A stretch of 64,000 bases of DNA from Panacagrimonas sp052389915 (GTDB taxonomy: Bacteria; Pseudomonadota; Gammaproteobacteria; Nevskiales; Nevskiaceae), in the NCBI GenBank assembly GCA_052389915.1, contig JBQTHL010000021.1, positions 35,913 to 99,912 on the forward strand, read 5' to 3'. The notes beneath the pieces are model-generated. The model had not been told where the DNA came from and did no database searches. It saw nothing but the letters and a program-made list of their open reading frames with translations. Within the stretch, counting starts at the first letter, position 1. Each line of letters begins with the position of its first letter. This document shows positions 15,053 to 22,549 of this stretch, in pieces. The translations under genes were made by a program, and so were the position numbers.

Positions 15053-15663
15053 GAGGCGCGCTCCGAAGAAGATTTACGGTGCTTGAGCACGAACCAGATC
15101 ACGAAGATCAGCAGCGCGGCCAGCGCCAGCAATCCGGCCTCGTGCGTGTACGTCGAGACCGCGGCCACGACCGGCTCGCCGAAGAAATATCCGAGCGCGA
15201 CCAGCACGCCGGACCAGATCGTCGCGCCCAGGGTCGTGAGAAAGAAGAACGGCGCGAGCCGCATACCGAACATGCCGGGCGGAATCGAGATGAGATGACG
15301 AATGCCCGGAATGAAACGGCCTACGAACGTGGCCATGTTGGCGTTGCGCAGGAACAGCGCCTCGGCATCCTCGAAGGTTTTCTGGTTGACCAGAAAATAC
15401 TTGCCGTAGCGCAACACGAAGCCTCGACCGACGTAGCGTCCCAGCGCGTAATTGACGCAGGCGCCGATCATGGAGCCGCCGCCGCCGGCCAGCGCCGCGA
15501 GCCAGGGATTCAACTCGCCCTGCGCGGCCCGGTAACCCGCGGGAATCAGCACCAGCTCGGAGGGCACCGGCACCAGGGTCGATTCCAGCGCCATCAGGAA
15601 CACAATCTCCCAATATCCGAGATGCGAGAGCATTGCTTGCAGCCAGCTTCCGAATGCTTCCAT
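15049..15663 (-). CDS. DedA family membrane protein
   Basis: Inner-membrane protein of 204 residues from the DedA/VTT superfamily, implicated in lipid-carrier (undecaprenyl phosphate) flipping and membrane homeostasis. Typical features are PVPSELVLIPAGYRA in the first re-entrant part and the conserved VGRFIPGIRHLISIPPGMFGM, whose Arg residues are essential in studied members, with several C-terminal helices. The stop overlaps the nlpD start (ATGA), and pcm ends six bases upstream, so the three are translationally linked. Confidence 0.88.
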   Translation of the reverse strand: MEAFGSWLQAMLSHLGYWEIVFLMALESTLVPVPSELVLIPAGYRAAQGELNPWLAALAGGGGSMIGACVNYALGRYVGRGFVLRYGKYFLVNQKTFEDAEALFLRNANMATFVGRFIPGIRHLISIPPGMFGMRLAPFFFLTTLGATIWSGVLVALGYFFGEPVVAAVSTYTHEAGLLALAALLIFVIWFVLKHRKSSSERAS

Positions 15664-15669
15664 GTTCGC

Positions 15670-16344
15670 TTATGCCTTGCCGGTCAGCAGCGGCACGAAA
15701 CTCACCGCGCCCAGGTCGCGTTCGACCGAGCCGCCCGGCATGCGTTCGATCACGCGCAAGGACTGCGCGCCGAGCGGCCCCACCGGAATCACCAAGCGTC
15801 CGCCGATGGCGAGCTGCTCGATCAGCACCGAAGGCAAGCTCGCGCCTCCGGCGGTGACGATGATTCCGTCGAAGGGCGCATGCGTCGGCCAGCCCAGCGT
15901 GCCGTCGGCATAGCCGAAATGCACGTTGTGAAAGCCGAGCTTTTCCAGGCGCACGCGCGCCGACTCGGTCAGCGCGCGAATGCGCTCGACGGTGAAGATT
16001 TTTTCGACCAGCCCCGACAGCACCGCGGTCTGGTAGCCGCTGCCGGTACCCACTTCGAGCACGCGCTTGAGCGAGGACTTTCCGGCCAGCAGAGCCTCGG
16101 TCATCAGCGCCACGATGTAAGGCTGCGAAATGGTCTGCGCATGGCCGATCGGCAGCGAGCGGTTCTTGTAGGCCTCGCTCTTCAGCGCTTCCTCTACGAA
16201 CTCGTGGCGCGGCACCTTGCGCATGGCTTCGAGCACCCGCTGATCGCGGATACCGGCCGCGCGCAGATCGTCGAGCAGGCCGTCGTGCACCTTGGCCGAC
16301 GTCATGCCCAGCCCGCGGCTGTGGTGATGGCGGGTCGGCGCCAT
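15670..16344 (-). CDS. pcm: Protein-L-isoaspartate O-methyltransferase
   Basis: SAM-dependent repair enzyme of 224 residues that methylates L-isoaspartyl residues in damaged proteins, cytoplasmic. PCMT hallmarks are YKNRSLPIGHAQTISQPYIV (with MTEAL after it), the SAM motif VLEVGTGSGYQTAVLS, and the acidic VERI after the second strand; the C-terminal QLAIGGRLVIPVG is also typical. The ATG at 16342-16344 overlaps the surE stop (ATGA), giving coupled expression with surE, a classic pairing. An internal ATG giving MTSAKVHDGLL is an alternative start. Confidence 0.93.
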   Translation of the reverse strand: MAPTRHHHSRGLGMTSAKVHDGLLDDLRAAGIRDQRVLEAMRKVPRHEFVEEALKSEAYKNRSLPIGHAQTISQPYIVALMTEALLAGKSSLKRVLEVGTGSGYQTAVLSGLVEKIFTVERIRALTESARVRLEKLGFHNVHFGYADGTLGWPTHAPFDGIIVTAGGASLPSVLIEQLAIGGRLVIPVGPLGAQSLRVIERMPGGSVERDLGAVSFVPLLTGKA

Positions 16345-17090
16345 CAGAGATTTTTCGCCCAGGCAGACAGACGCTCGATGGCGGCGTAGCGGGTCAGGTC
16401 CACCAGCAGCGGCGTGATCGACACGCGGCAATTCCGGATGGCGTGGAAGTCGGTGCCGGGACCGGAGTCGGCGTCGCTCCCGGCCGCACCGATCCACCAG
16501 ATCGGCCGGCCGCGCGGGTCTTTTCCAGGCACCACTTTCTCGGCGCGATGGCGATTGCCCAGGCGCGTCACTTCGAAACCCTGAAGCTCGTCGTACGGCA
16601 CATCGGGCACGTTGACGTTGAGGATGTTGTCGCCCGGCAAGGGATTCTGGCGCAGCGTCTCGACCACGCGCACGGCCACTCTCGCTGCGGTCTCATAGTG
16701 CTCGGGCGCGATGCCGCAGCAGGACACCGCCACCGCCGAATAGCCCAGAAAACGGCCTTCCATCGCGGCCGCCACCGTGCCCGAGTACAGCGTGTCGTCG
16801 CCCAGGTTGGCGCCGGCGTTGATGCCGGACACCACCATGTCGAAGCTGTCTTCGATCATGCCGGTGAGCGCGAGGTGCACGCAGTCCGTGGGCGTTCCGT
16901 CCACGCACATCGTGCCGTCGGCGTGGGTCTGCACGCGCACCGGGTTGGACAGCGTGAGCGAGTTGCTGGCGCCGCTGCGGTTGCGGTCCGGCGCCACCAC
17001 CGTCACCTCGTGGTGCTGGCGCAGGTGATCGCGCAGGCACAGCAGCCCCGGCGCGGTGCAGCCGTCGTCGTTGGAAAGAAGGATTCGCAT
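16344..17090 (-). CDS. surE: 5'/3'-nucleotidase SurE
   Basis: Metal-dependent survival nucleotidase of 248 residues hydrolysing nucleoside 5'- and 3'-monophosphates and short polyphosphates; stationary-phase housekeeping. The N-terminal ILLSNDDG supplies the metal-binding Asp pair, followed by VVAPDRNRSGASNSLTL, and the second signature is GINAGANLGDDTLYSGTVAAA. The length is normal for the family. First gene of the leftward operon surE-pcm-DedA-nlpD; the Smr gene starts divergently 76 bases away. Confidence 0.95.
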   Translation of the reverse strand: MRILLSNDDGCTAPGLLCLRDHLRQHHEVTVVAPDRNRSGASNSLTLSNPVRVQTHADGTMCVDGTPTDCVHLALTGMIEDSFDMVVSGINAGANLGDDTLYSGTVAAAMEGRFLGYSAVAVSCCGIAPEHYETAARVAVRVVETLRQNPLPGDNILNVNVPDVPYDELQGFEVTRLGNRHRAEKVVPGKDPRGRPIWWIGAAGSDADSGPGTDFHAIRNCRVSITPLLVDLTRYAAIERLSAWAKNL

Positions 17091-17166
17091 GGATCGGGAT
17101 GCAACAGAGAACGCCTAGTTTATCCGCCACGCCCTATCATTTCGTGTGACGACGGATTTTTCTGCC

Positions 17167-17703
17167 ATGACCACCGACGCGCCAGACGACGACACCAGCG
17201 CCTTCCGAACCGCCATGCGCGGCGTGCAGACTCTTGCGCCCAGCCAGCGCGTTAGCGTCAAGCCCCTGCCCTCGCCGATGCCGCGCCACAGTACGGCCGA
17301 CGAAGCGGCCGTCATCGCCGAACTCCTGACCGGCGCCGATCCGGATCATTTCGAGACCGGCGAAACGCTGTCCTACAAGTGCGAAGGCGTGCAGGACCGC
17401 GTGCTTCGCCAGCTGCGCCGCGGCGGTTTCCGGCTGGAGGCGGAACTGGACCTGCACGGCCTGAATCGCGACAAGGCGCGGGCCGCGGTATCGGTGTTCC
17501 TCGCCCAATGCCGCGACCTGGACCGCCGTTGCGTGCGCATCATCCACGGCAAGGGCAACGGCTCGCCCAACAGCGGGCCGGTGATCAAGCGCGCGCTCGA
17601 CGGCTGGCTGCGCAAGGTGCGCGACGTGCTGGCCTTCTGTTCGGCGCGGCCGGAGGACGGCGGTAGCGGGGCGGTATACGTGTTGCTGCGCCGCGGCGGC
17701 TGA
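17167..17703 (+). CDS. Smr-domain endonuclease-like protein (SmrB/YdaL-type)
   Basis: A 178-residue stand-alone Smr protein. The N-terminal half is basic and disordered. The Smr domain shows ELDLHGLNRDKARAAVSVFL and RRCVRIIHGKGNGSPNSGPV (DLHG and HGKG motifs). Proteins of this size and layout include E. coli SmrB, which cleaves mRNA at collided ribosomes; whether this is that orthologue is inference. The start is set at ATG 17167; an in-frame GTG seven codons earlier (17146) is an alternative. It is divergent from surE and 19 bases upstream of a dehydrogenase gene. Confidence 0.82.
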   Translation: MTTDAPDDDTSAFRTAMRGVQTLAPSQRVSVKPLPSPMPRHSTADEAAVIAELLTGADPDHFETGETLSYKCEGVQDRVLRQLRRGGFRLEAELDLHGLNRDKARAAVSVFLAQCRDLDRRCVRIIHGKGNGSPNSGPVIKRALDGWLRKVRDVLAFCSARPEDGGSGAVYVLLRRGG

Positions 17704-17722
17704 ACCGATCTCATCGAACGAC

Positions 17723-18688
17723 GTGAAGAAGAAAGTTCTCCTCACCGACTACGCTTGGCCGAATCTCGATCTGGAACATGCGCGCTTCAAAGCCGCCGGC
17801 ATGCAACTGATCGCCGGCCCCAAGGCCGCACCACCCGCCGCAGAGATTGTCCGCATGGCGGCTGAGCACAGACCTCAGGCCATCATGACCTGCTGGGCGC
17901 TGGTCACCGCCGAAGCCATCAGGCACTGCGAAAACCTCGAACTGGTCGCGCGCATCGGCGTCGGGCTCGACAACATCGACCGTCACGCCGCAGCCGCGAG
18001 CGGCGCCATCGTCACCAACGTGCCGGACTACTGCATGGAGGACGTGTCGGATCACGCCATCGCCCTGCTCTTGTCATGGGCGCGCGGCGTGGTCGAGTAC
18101 GACCGCGAGGTGAAAACCGGCATCTGGGATCCTTCGCGCGCCAGGCCGCACCGCGTGAGCACGCTCACCGTCGGCATCGCCGGCTTCGGCCGCATCGGCC
18201 AACTTGCCGCAAGGAAGCTGCGCGGTCTCGGTGTGAAGCTGCTGGCCTTCGGCCGCAGCCACGCGCCGGATCATCCGGCCGACATCGAATGGGTGGACTT
18301 CGGGGGTCTGCTGGCACGCAGCGACGCCGTGATCGTCCTGCTGCCGCTGGGTCCGGAGACGCGCCACATCTTCGACGCCGGCGCATTCGCACGCATGAAG
18401 CCGGGCAGCCTGCTCGTCAACGTCAGTCGCGGTGCGCTGGTGCACAACGAAGACCTGCTCGCGGCACTCGAACAAGGCCGGCCTGGAATGGCGGCGCTGG
18501 ACGTGGTGGAAGGCGAACCCTCTCCACCCCGCAGCATCACCGGTCATCCGCGCGTGATTGCCACGCCCCACATCGCGTTCTCCTCGCCGGCTTCGGTCGA
18601 GGAGCTACGCCTGCGCGCGACCGAGGAAGTCATCCGCGTGCTGGCCGGCGAGGCGCCACGGAACCCTTGTCCACCTCCCCAGGTCTAG
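17723..18688 (+). CDS. D-isomer-specific 2-hydroxyacid dehydrogenase
   Basis: NAD(P)-dependent dehydrogenase of 321 residues acting on a 2-hydroxy/2-oxo acid pair; the exact substrate is unclear (CtBP/phosphoglycerate-dehydrogenase-like). Visible are the catalytic-domain strand ELVARIGVGLDNIDRHAA, the nucleotide-binding VGIAGFGRIGQLAARKL, the substrate/catalytic Arg in VNVSRGALVHNEDLL, and the usual Glu in DVVEGEPSP and His in ATPHIAFSSP. Starts with GTG, 19 bases after the Smr gene, so probably co-transcribed. Confidence 0.88.
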   Translation: MKKKVLLTDYAWPNLDLEHARFKAAGMQLIAGPKAAPPAAEIVRMAAEHRPQAIMTCWALVTAEAIRHCENLELVARIGVGLDNIDRHAAAASGAIVTNVPDYCMEDVSDHAIALLLSWARGVVEYDREVKTGIWDPSRARPHRVSTLTVGIAGFGRIGQLAARKLRGLGVKLLAFGRSHAPDHPADIEWVDFGGLLARSDAVIVLLPLGPETRHIFDAGAFARMKPGSLLVNVSRGALVHNEDLLAALEQGRPGMAALDVVEGEPSPPRSITGHPRVIATPHIAFSSPASVEELRLRATEEVIRVLAGEAPRNPCPPPQV

Positions 18689-18729
18689 TGAGTTGGCGAT
18701 CACCAACCTACCGCCTCTCCCCCGGAAGC

Positions 18730-19761
18730 TCAGGCTGCCTTTTCCAGACTCTTGTCCCACTGACCCAGCGCCGCCAGGCCGTTCATTTTCGCGCGATGCA
18801 GATGCGCGGCTTTGCCAGCCTCCACGTTCTTGCCGCTCCAGGCTTTCTGAGCCGCAGCCTGCAAGGCACGACCGTAAGAGAAAGTCAGTTTCCAAGGCAG
18901 GTTGCCGATCTTGTTCATCGCGTCGAGATGAGCCGTGGCGAGTTCATCGTCCTGCCCGCCGGACAGGAACGCGATGCCCGGCACCGCGGGCGGCACGCAA
19001 CGACGCAGCACGCGCAGGGTGCGCTCCGCCACCTCGTCCACGCCGGCCTGAGTCGGGCACTTGATGCCCGACACGATCATGTTGGGTTTCAGCACCATGC
19101 CTTCCAGCGACACGTTCTGGTAGAAGAGCTGCTGAAAGGTTTCCTTGAGAATCCAGGTCGTTACTTCCTCGTTGACTTCGGCGGAATTGTCGCCGTACAT
19201 CAGCACTTCGGGCTCGACGATGGGGACGATGTCGGCTTCCTGGCACAGCGCCGCATAGCGCGCCAGCGCATGCGCATTGGTCTGGATCGCGTTGTAGCTC
19301 GGCGCACCGTTGCCGATCACGATCACCGCGCGCCACTTGGCAAAGCGCGCACCGGCCTCGCGGTACTTCACCAGCCGCTCGCGCAGACCGTCGAGACCTT
19401 CGGTGATCGTCTCGTCCGGCTTGCCGCCTGACAGTGGCTTGGCGCCAGCGTCCACTTTGATACCCGGAATCACGCCCTTGCTTTCCAGCAGCTTCGGAAA
19501 CGGCTGACCGGCAAGGCTGGACTGGAACAGCGTCTCCTCGAATAGGATCACGCCCGAGGTGTGCTTCTCGAAATCCGGCGTGGTGAACAGCAGGTCGCGA
19601 TAGGCCTTGCGGTTCGGCTCGGTGTTCTCGACACCGATCTTGTCGAAGCGCTTCTTGATGGTGCCGGTGGACTCGTCGGCGGCAAGCAGACCGCGGCCGG
19701 GAGCAACCATGGCCAGCGCGGTTTCATTCAGGATTTTTTCGTTCACTACAGCCTCGGACAT
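18730..19761 (-). CDS. Class I fructose-bisphosphate aldolase
   Basis: Schiff-base aldolase of 343 residues that cleaves fructose 1,6-bisphosphate to dihydroxyacetone phosphate and glyceraldehyde 3-phosphate; cytoplasmic glycolysis/gluconeogenesis. It is of the eukaryote-like class I family: GRGLLAADESTGTIKKRF at the N-terminus, IVEPEVLMYGDNSAEV in the middle, and VLKPNMIVSG with the catalytic Lys at about residue 225. The phosphate-binding FLSGGQDDELATAHL follows. With ppsA/ppsR 3 kb away it fits a gluconeogenic set. Transcribed leftwards downstream of tRNA-Ser. Confidence 0.95.
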   Translation of the reverse strand: MSEAVVNEKILNETALAMVAPGRGLLAADESTGTIKKRFDKIGVENTEPNRKAYRDLLFTTPDFEKHTSGVILFEETLFQSSLAGQPFPKLLESKGVIPGIKVDAGAKPLSGGKPDETITEGLDGLRERLVKYREAGARFAKWRAVIVIGNGAPSYNAIQTNAHALARYAALCQEADIVPIVEPEVLMYGDNSAEVNEEVTTWILKETFQQLFYQNVSLEGMVLKPNMIVSGIKCPTQAGVDEVAERTLRVLRRCVPPAVPGIAFLSGGQDDELATAHLDAMNKIGNLPWKLTFSYGRALQAAAQKAWSGKNVEAGKAAHLHRAKMNGLAALGQWDKSLEKAA

Positions 19762-19785
19762 GAAAGGAATGGATAGGACAATCGT

Positions 19786-19873
19786 TGGCGGAGAGGGAGG
19801 GATTCGAACCCCCGGAACCTTTCGGTTCAGCGGTTTTCAAGACCGCCGCATTAGACCGCTCTGCCACCTCTCC
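19786..19873 (-). tRNA. tRNA-Ser (anticodon UGA)
   Basis: Read on the minus strand the gene opens GGAGAGGTGGCAGAGCGG and ends with the complementary CCTCTCC, discriminator G and an encoded CCA. The anticodon stem-loop GCGGTCTTGAAAACCGC presents TGA. A long variable arm (GAACCGAAAGGTTC) marks a class II tRNA, and the T arm reads GGGGGTTCGAATCCC. It lies 24 bases upstream of the class I aldolase start, same strand. Confidence 0.97.
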
Positions 19874-19984
19874 GGCGGCCGCGAAGGTTAATCCATGAGC
19901 CGGGCCAGGGTCCACGCGAAGTGTCGCATGCGACGTGGCACGATGCGGTTCCGCTATGCCTTTCGATACCCACTGGAGAATTCG

Positions 19985-20353
19985 ATGATCGCCTATGTCA
20001 CCCTGGGAACCCAGGACCTTGCCCGCGCCGGGCGTTTTTACGATGCCCTGCTCGGCGAACTGGGCGCGAAACGCTTCATGGATAACGAACGCATCGTGGT
20101 CTGGGCCGCAGCTCCCGACGCGCCCATGTTGTCGGTCTGCAAGCCCTTCGACGGCGGCGCTGCGACGGTCGGCAACGGCGTGATGGTCGCGTTGGCGGCA
20201 GCGGACAAGGCGGGGGTGGACCGCCTCCACCGGAAAGCGCTGGAACTGGGCGCGACCGACGAAGGTGCTCCGGGTCCGCGCGGGCCCGGCTTCTACATCG
20301 GCTATTTTCGCGACCCGGACGGCAACAAGCTCAATTTTTTCTGCGGCATTTGA
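19985..20353 (+). CDS. VOC family protein
   Basis: A 122-residue glyoxalase-like VOC protein: MIAYVTLGTQDLARAGRFYDALLGELGAKR at the start, WAAAPDAPMLSVCKPFDGG in the middle and YIGYFRDPDGNKLNFFC at the end, the terminal strand of the superfamily. The ligand is unknown. Start ATG 19985 has a GGAGA ribosome site; the open frame upstream overlaps nothing meaningful. It is a single-gene transcript followed by a strong terminator. Confidence 0.85.
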   Translation: MIAYVTLGTQDLARAGRFYDALLGELGAKRFMDNERIVVWAAAPDAPMLSVCKPFDGGAATVGNGVMVALAAADKAGVDRLHRKALELGATDEGAPGPRGPGFYIGYFRDPDGNKLNFFCGI

Positions 20354-20364
20354 ACGGGCAAGAA

Positions 20365-20390
20365 AAAGGCCGGCGACTTGCCGGCCTTTT
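20365..20390. terminator. Bidirectional intrinsic terminator
   Basis: Hairpin AAAGGCCGGC / GCCGGCCTTT with a five-base loop and flanking A and T runs, 11 bases after the VOC stop and 44 bases after (on the minus strand) the DUF4394 stop; serves both convergent genes. Confidence 0.85.
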
Positions 20391-20433
20391 CCCTACAGCA
20401 GCTTCAGACCGCTACCGATTGCCCTCAGGGGCT

Positions 20434-21312
20434 TTACTCTCCGGCGGGGAACGAGATGTCGATGACGTTGCGGTTCCTGGGCGAGAACCCGCCGATCAGG
20501 CCGGCCACGCCCGACAACACATCCACGGTGTAGAGCTTGGCAACGCCGCTGGCGTCGGTGAAAGTCGCGAAGCCTTGGTTGCTCACCGTGTCGCCGGCGG
20601 CGTTGACCATGGAACGGATGTCGAAGCCGACGGCCGCTTCGGTGGTGGTGGTGAGCGTGCCTGTCGGCGCCAGAATGCCGGAATTGGCCGGAGACTGAAC
20701 CAGGACCTGGTCGGTGGTGGCGCTGATATCGAACAGCGTGGTCGCGGTGCGCGGGCTCAGGTCGTTGTTGGTGTACGCAGCGCCCACGATGCCCGTGGTG
20801 GTGACGGGCACGGCGGCACCGTTGTTCAGCACCGCATCCGCAATGGTTGCTCCCCCGAGCTGGTGCCGCAGGTTCTGACCGGTGTTGCTGACGATGCGCA
20901 GGCGGTCTGCAGCCGGGTTGAAATCAACGCCGAACGAGGTTCCGACGGGAGCGACGGTGAGCACGCTGACCAGGGTAAGAGCCGCGGACTGGACATCCAC
21001 CGTATAGACGCCGCCGGTATTGCCGACGCCGTAAAGCTTGCCGTCCTGCACCCGGTAGTCGATTCCGATCAGCGCAGTGTCGGTGCCGATGAATCCGGTC
21101 AGGGCGCCAATCTCCACCGCGAGCTGCGGCAGTGCGACGGAGAAGCAGACCAGACGCTGGTCCGCAGTCAGGGCAATGCCGCGCTGCAGCACGGGAGCAC
21201 ACAGTTTCAGGCCGGGGCCGATGAGGGCGGGACGATCAACCGCGACCGCAGGGGTCGTCAGTCCGGAAACGCACAAAGCAATTCCAGCGACGAGGGATTT
21301 ACGCAATTTCAT
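20434..21312 (-). CDS. Secreted DUF4394 protein
   Basis: Exported protein of 292 residues with a signal peptide (LVAGIALCVSGLTTPAVA) and a DUF4394 beta-propeller-like domain. Diagnostic segments are GIALTADQRLVCFSVALPQ, GIDYRVQDGKLYGVGNTGG, then GTSFGVDFNPAADRLRIVSN, TGQNLRHQLGG, and near the C-terminus GVAKLYTVDVLSG. The function is unknown; such proteins occur in extracellular or cell-surface contexts. The gene is monocistronic, ending at the shared terminator; the 269 bases upstream to ppsR contain no gene I can support. Confidence 0.82.
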   Translation of the reverse strand: MKLRKSLVAGIALCVSGLTTPAVAVDRPALIGPGLKLCAPVLQRGIALTADQRLVCFSVALPQLAVEIGALTGFIGTDTALIGIDYRVQDGKLYGVGNTGGVYTVDVQSAALTLVSVLTVAPVGTSFGVDFNPAADRLRIVSNTGQNLRHQLGGATIADAVLNNGAAVPVTTTGIVGAAYTNNDLSPRTATTLFDISATTDQVLVQSPANSGILAPTGTLTTTTEAAVGFDIRSMVNAAGDTVSNQGFATFTDASGVAKLYTVDVLSGVAGLIGGFSPRNRNVIDISFPAGE

Positions 21313-21581
21313 AGGGTTTCTCCAGGTTGTGCATCGGGATTTCGCAAGTTGTTTGACGCCACTCCACCTACTCCAAGGGCAGCGCCATCCCTAAGTGCCT
21401 TGGCGCAGCTACATGGTTCATGCTTCCGCCCGATTTTCCGGCCAAACCCTACCGGGCGGCGAAAAGCTGAGATTTCCTTGTCGGATTAGTGCTACAGGCA
21501 TACGGTTCCCACTTGCGGGTACGCATAGGGATGCCACCTTGGACGCAGTCGGCCGATGCACGGATTCACCCGAAAACCCGG

Positions 21582-22406
21582 TCAGCGCACCAATTCCTTC
21601 TCCTGAATCACCACCGCCGCGATTTCCTCGATAGATCGCGTGGCCGAGCTTACGAAGGGAATGTTGCAGCGCTGGTACAGCCGCTCGGCCTCGCGCAACT
21701 CGAAGGAGCATTGCGCCAGCGAGGCGTACTTGGAGCCCGGCCGGCGCTCGGTGCGAACCTGATGCAGACGCTCTGCGTCGGAGGTGAGGCCAAAACAGCG
21801 GTCCACCAGTCCGTCGAGCGACTTCGGCAATTTCTGCGCTTCGAGATCGTCCTCCGTGATGGGAAAATTGGACGCGAAGATGCCGTGCTGCAAGGCCAGG
21901 TACAGCGTCGTCGGCGTCTTGCCGCAGCGCGATGGCGCAATCAGGATGACCTGCGCGTTGGGCAGATCGCGCGTGGACTGGCCGTCGTCGTGCTCCATGG
22001 CGAAATTCATCGCGGCGATGCGCGCGTCGTAGCGCCGCTTGTCGCCCAGGCCGTGAGCGCGGCCCTGAGTATGCGTGGACTTCTGGCCCAACTCCTCTTC
22101 GATGGCCGGGATATAAGTATCGAACAAGTCCACGAACATCCCGGTGCAGGTGCGCAGGACGGCGCGCACCTCCTCGTTGACCGTGGTGGAAAACACCATC
22201 GGCCGCGGCCCGGTGCTGCCCAGGTAGTCGATGTACTCGATGGTGTTGCGCGCCTTCTCCACTGTGTTGATGAACGGCAGCGTGGATTTCTTGAAGGTCA
22301 CCCCGTCGAACTGCGTGAGCAGGGTGTTGCCGAGCGTCTCGGCGGTGATGCCGGTGCCGTCAGAGAGGAAGAAGACGGGGCGCGTGGGTGGGGTCTTGGT
22401 CGGCAT
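21582..22406 (-). CDS. ppsR: Phosphoenolpyruvate synthase regulatory protein (bifunctional kinase/pyrophosphorylase)
   Basis: DUF299 bifunctional regulator of 274 residues that inactivates PEP synthase by ADP-dependent Thr phosphorylation and reactivates it by Pi-dependent dephosphorylation. Seen are VFFLSDGTGITAETLGNTLL at the N-terminus, the P-loop ILIAPSRCGKTPTTLYLAL, and KYASLAQCSFELREAERLY near the C-terminus. Start ATG 22404-22406 gives family length; ATG 22430 and TTG 22460 are alternatives without clear ribosome sites. Divergent from ppsA across 143 bases, the standard ppsR/ppsA arrangement. Confidence 0.93.
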   Translation of the reverse strand: MPTKTPPTRPVFFLSDGTGITAETLGNTLLTQFDGVTFKKSTLPFINTVEKARNTIEYIDYLGSTGPRPMVFSTTVNEEVRAVLRTCTGMFVDLFDTYIPAIEEELGQKSTHTQGRAHGLGDKRRYDARIAAMNFAMEHDDGQSTRDLPNAQVILIAPSRCGKTPTTLYLALQHGIFASNFPITEDDLEAQKLPKSLDGLVDRCFGLTSDAERLHQVRTERRPGSKYASLAQCSFELREAERLYQRCNIPFVSSATRSIEEIAAVVIQEKELVR

Positions 22407-22549
22407 GTACCGAGTGTCGGGCTTCTGCATGGACGAATCCAGACTTGGGTAGCCACTCAAGGCCGATCCACCACTCCGGGTAGAATTGCGCCCACGCGGC
22501 CACCTCGTGACCGCCTTCCCTCTTTAACTTGTCGTAAGGAATCCAACGA

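Noticed and set aside
19920..19931. GTCGCATGCGAC palindrome before a VOC gene as an operator
   Set aside because: Only 12 bases, no second copy found in the window, and no regulator nearby; chance is likely at this GC content.
21313..21581. Search for a riboswitch or small gene between DUF4394 and ppsR
   Set aside because: No conserved aptamer-like pattern, convincing ribosome site or coding frame was seen in these 269 bases.
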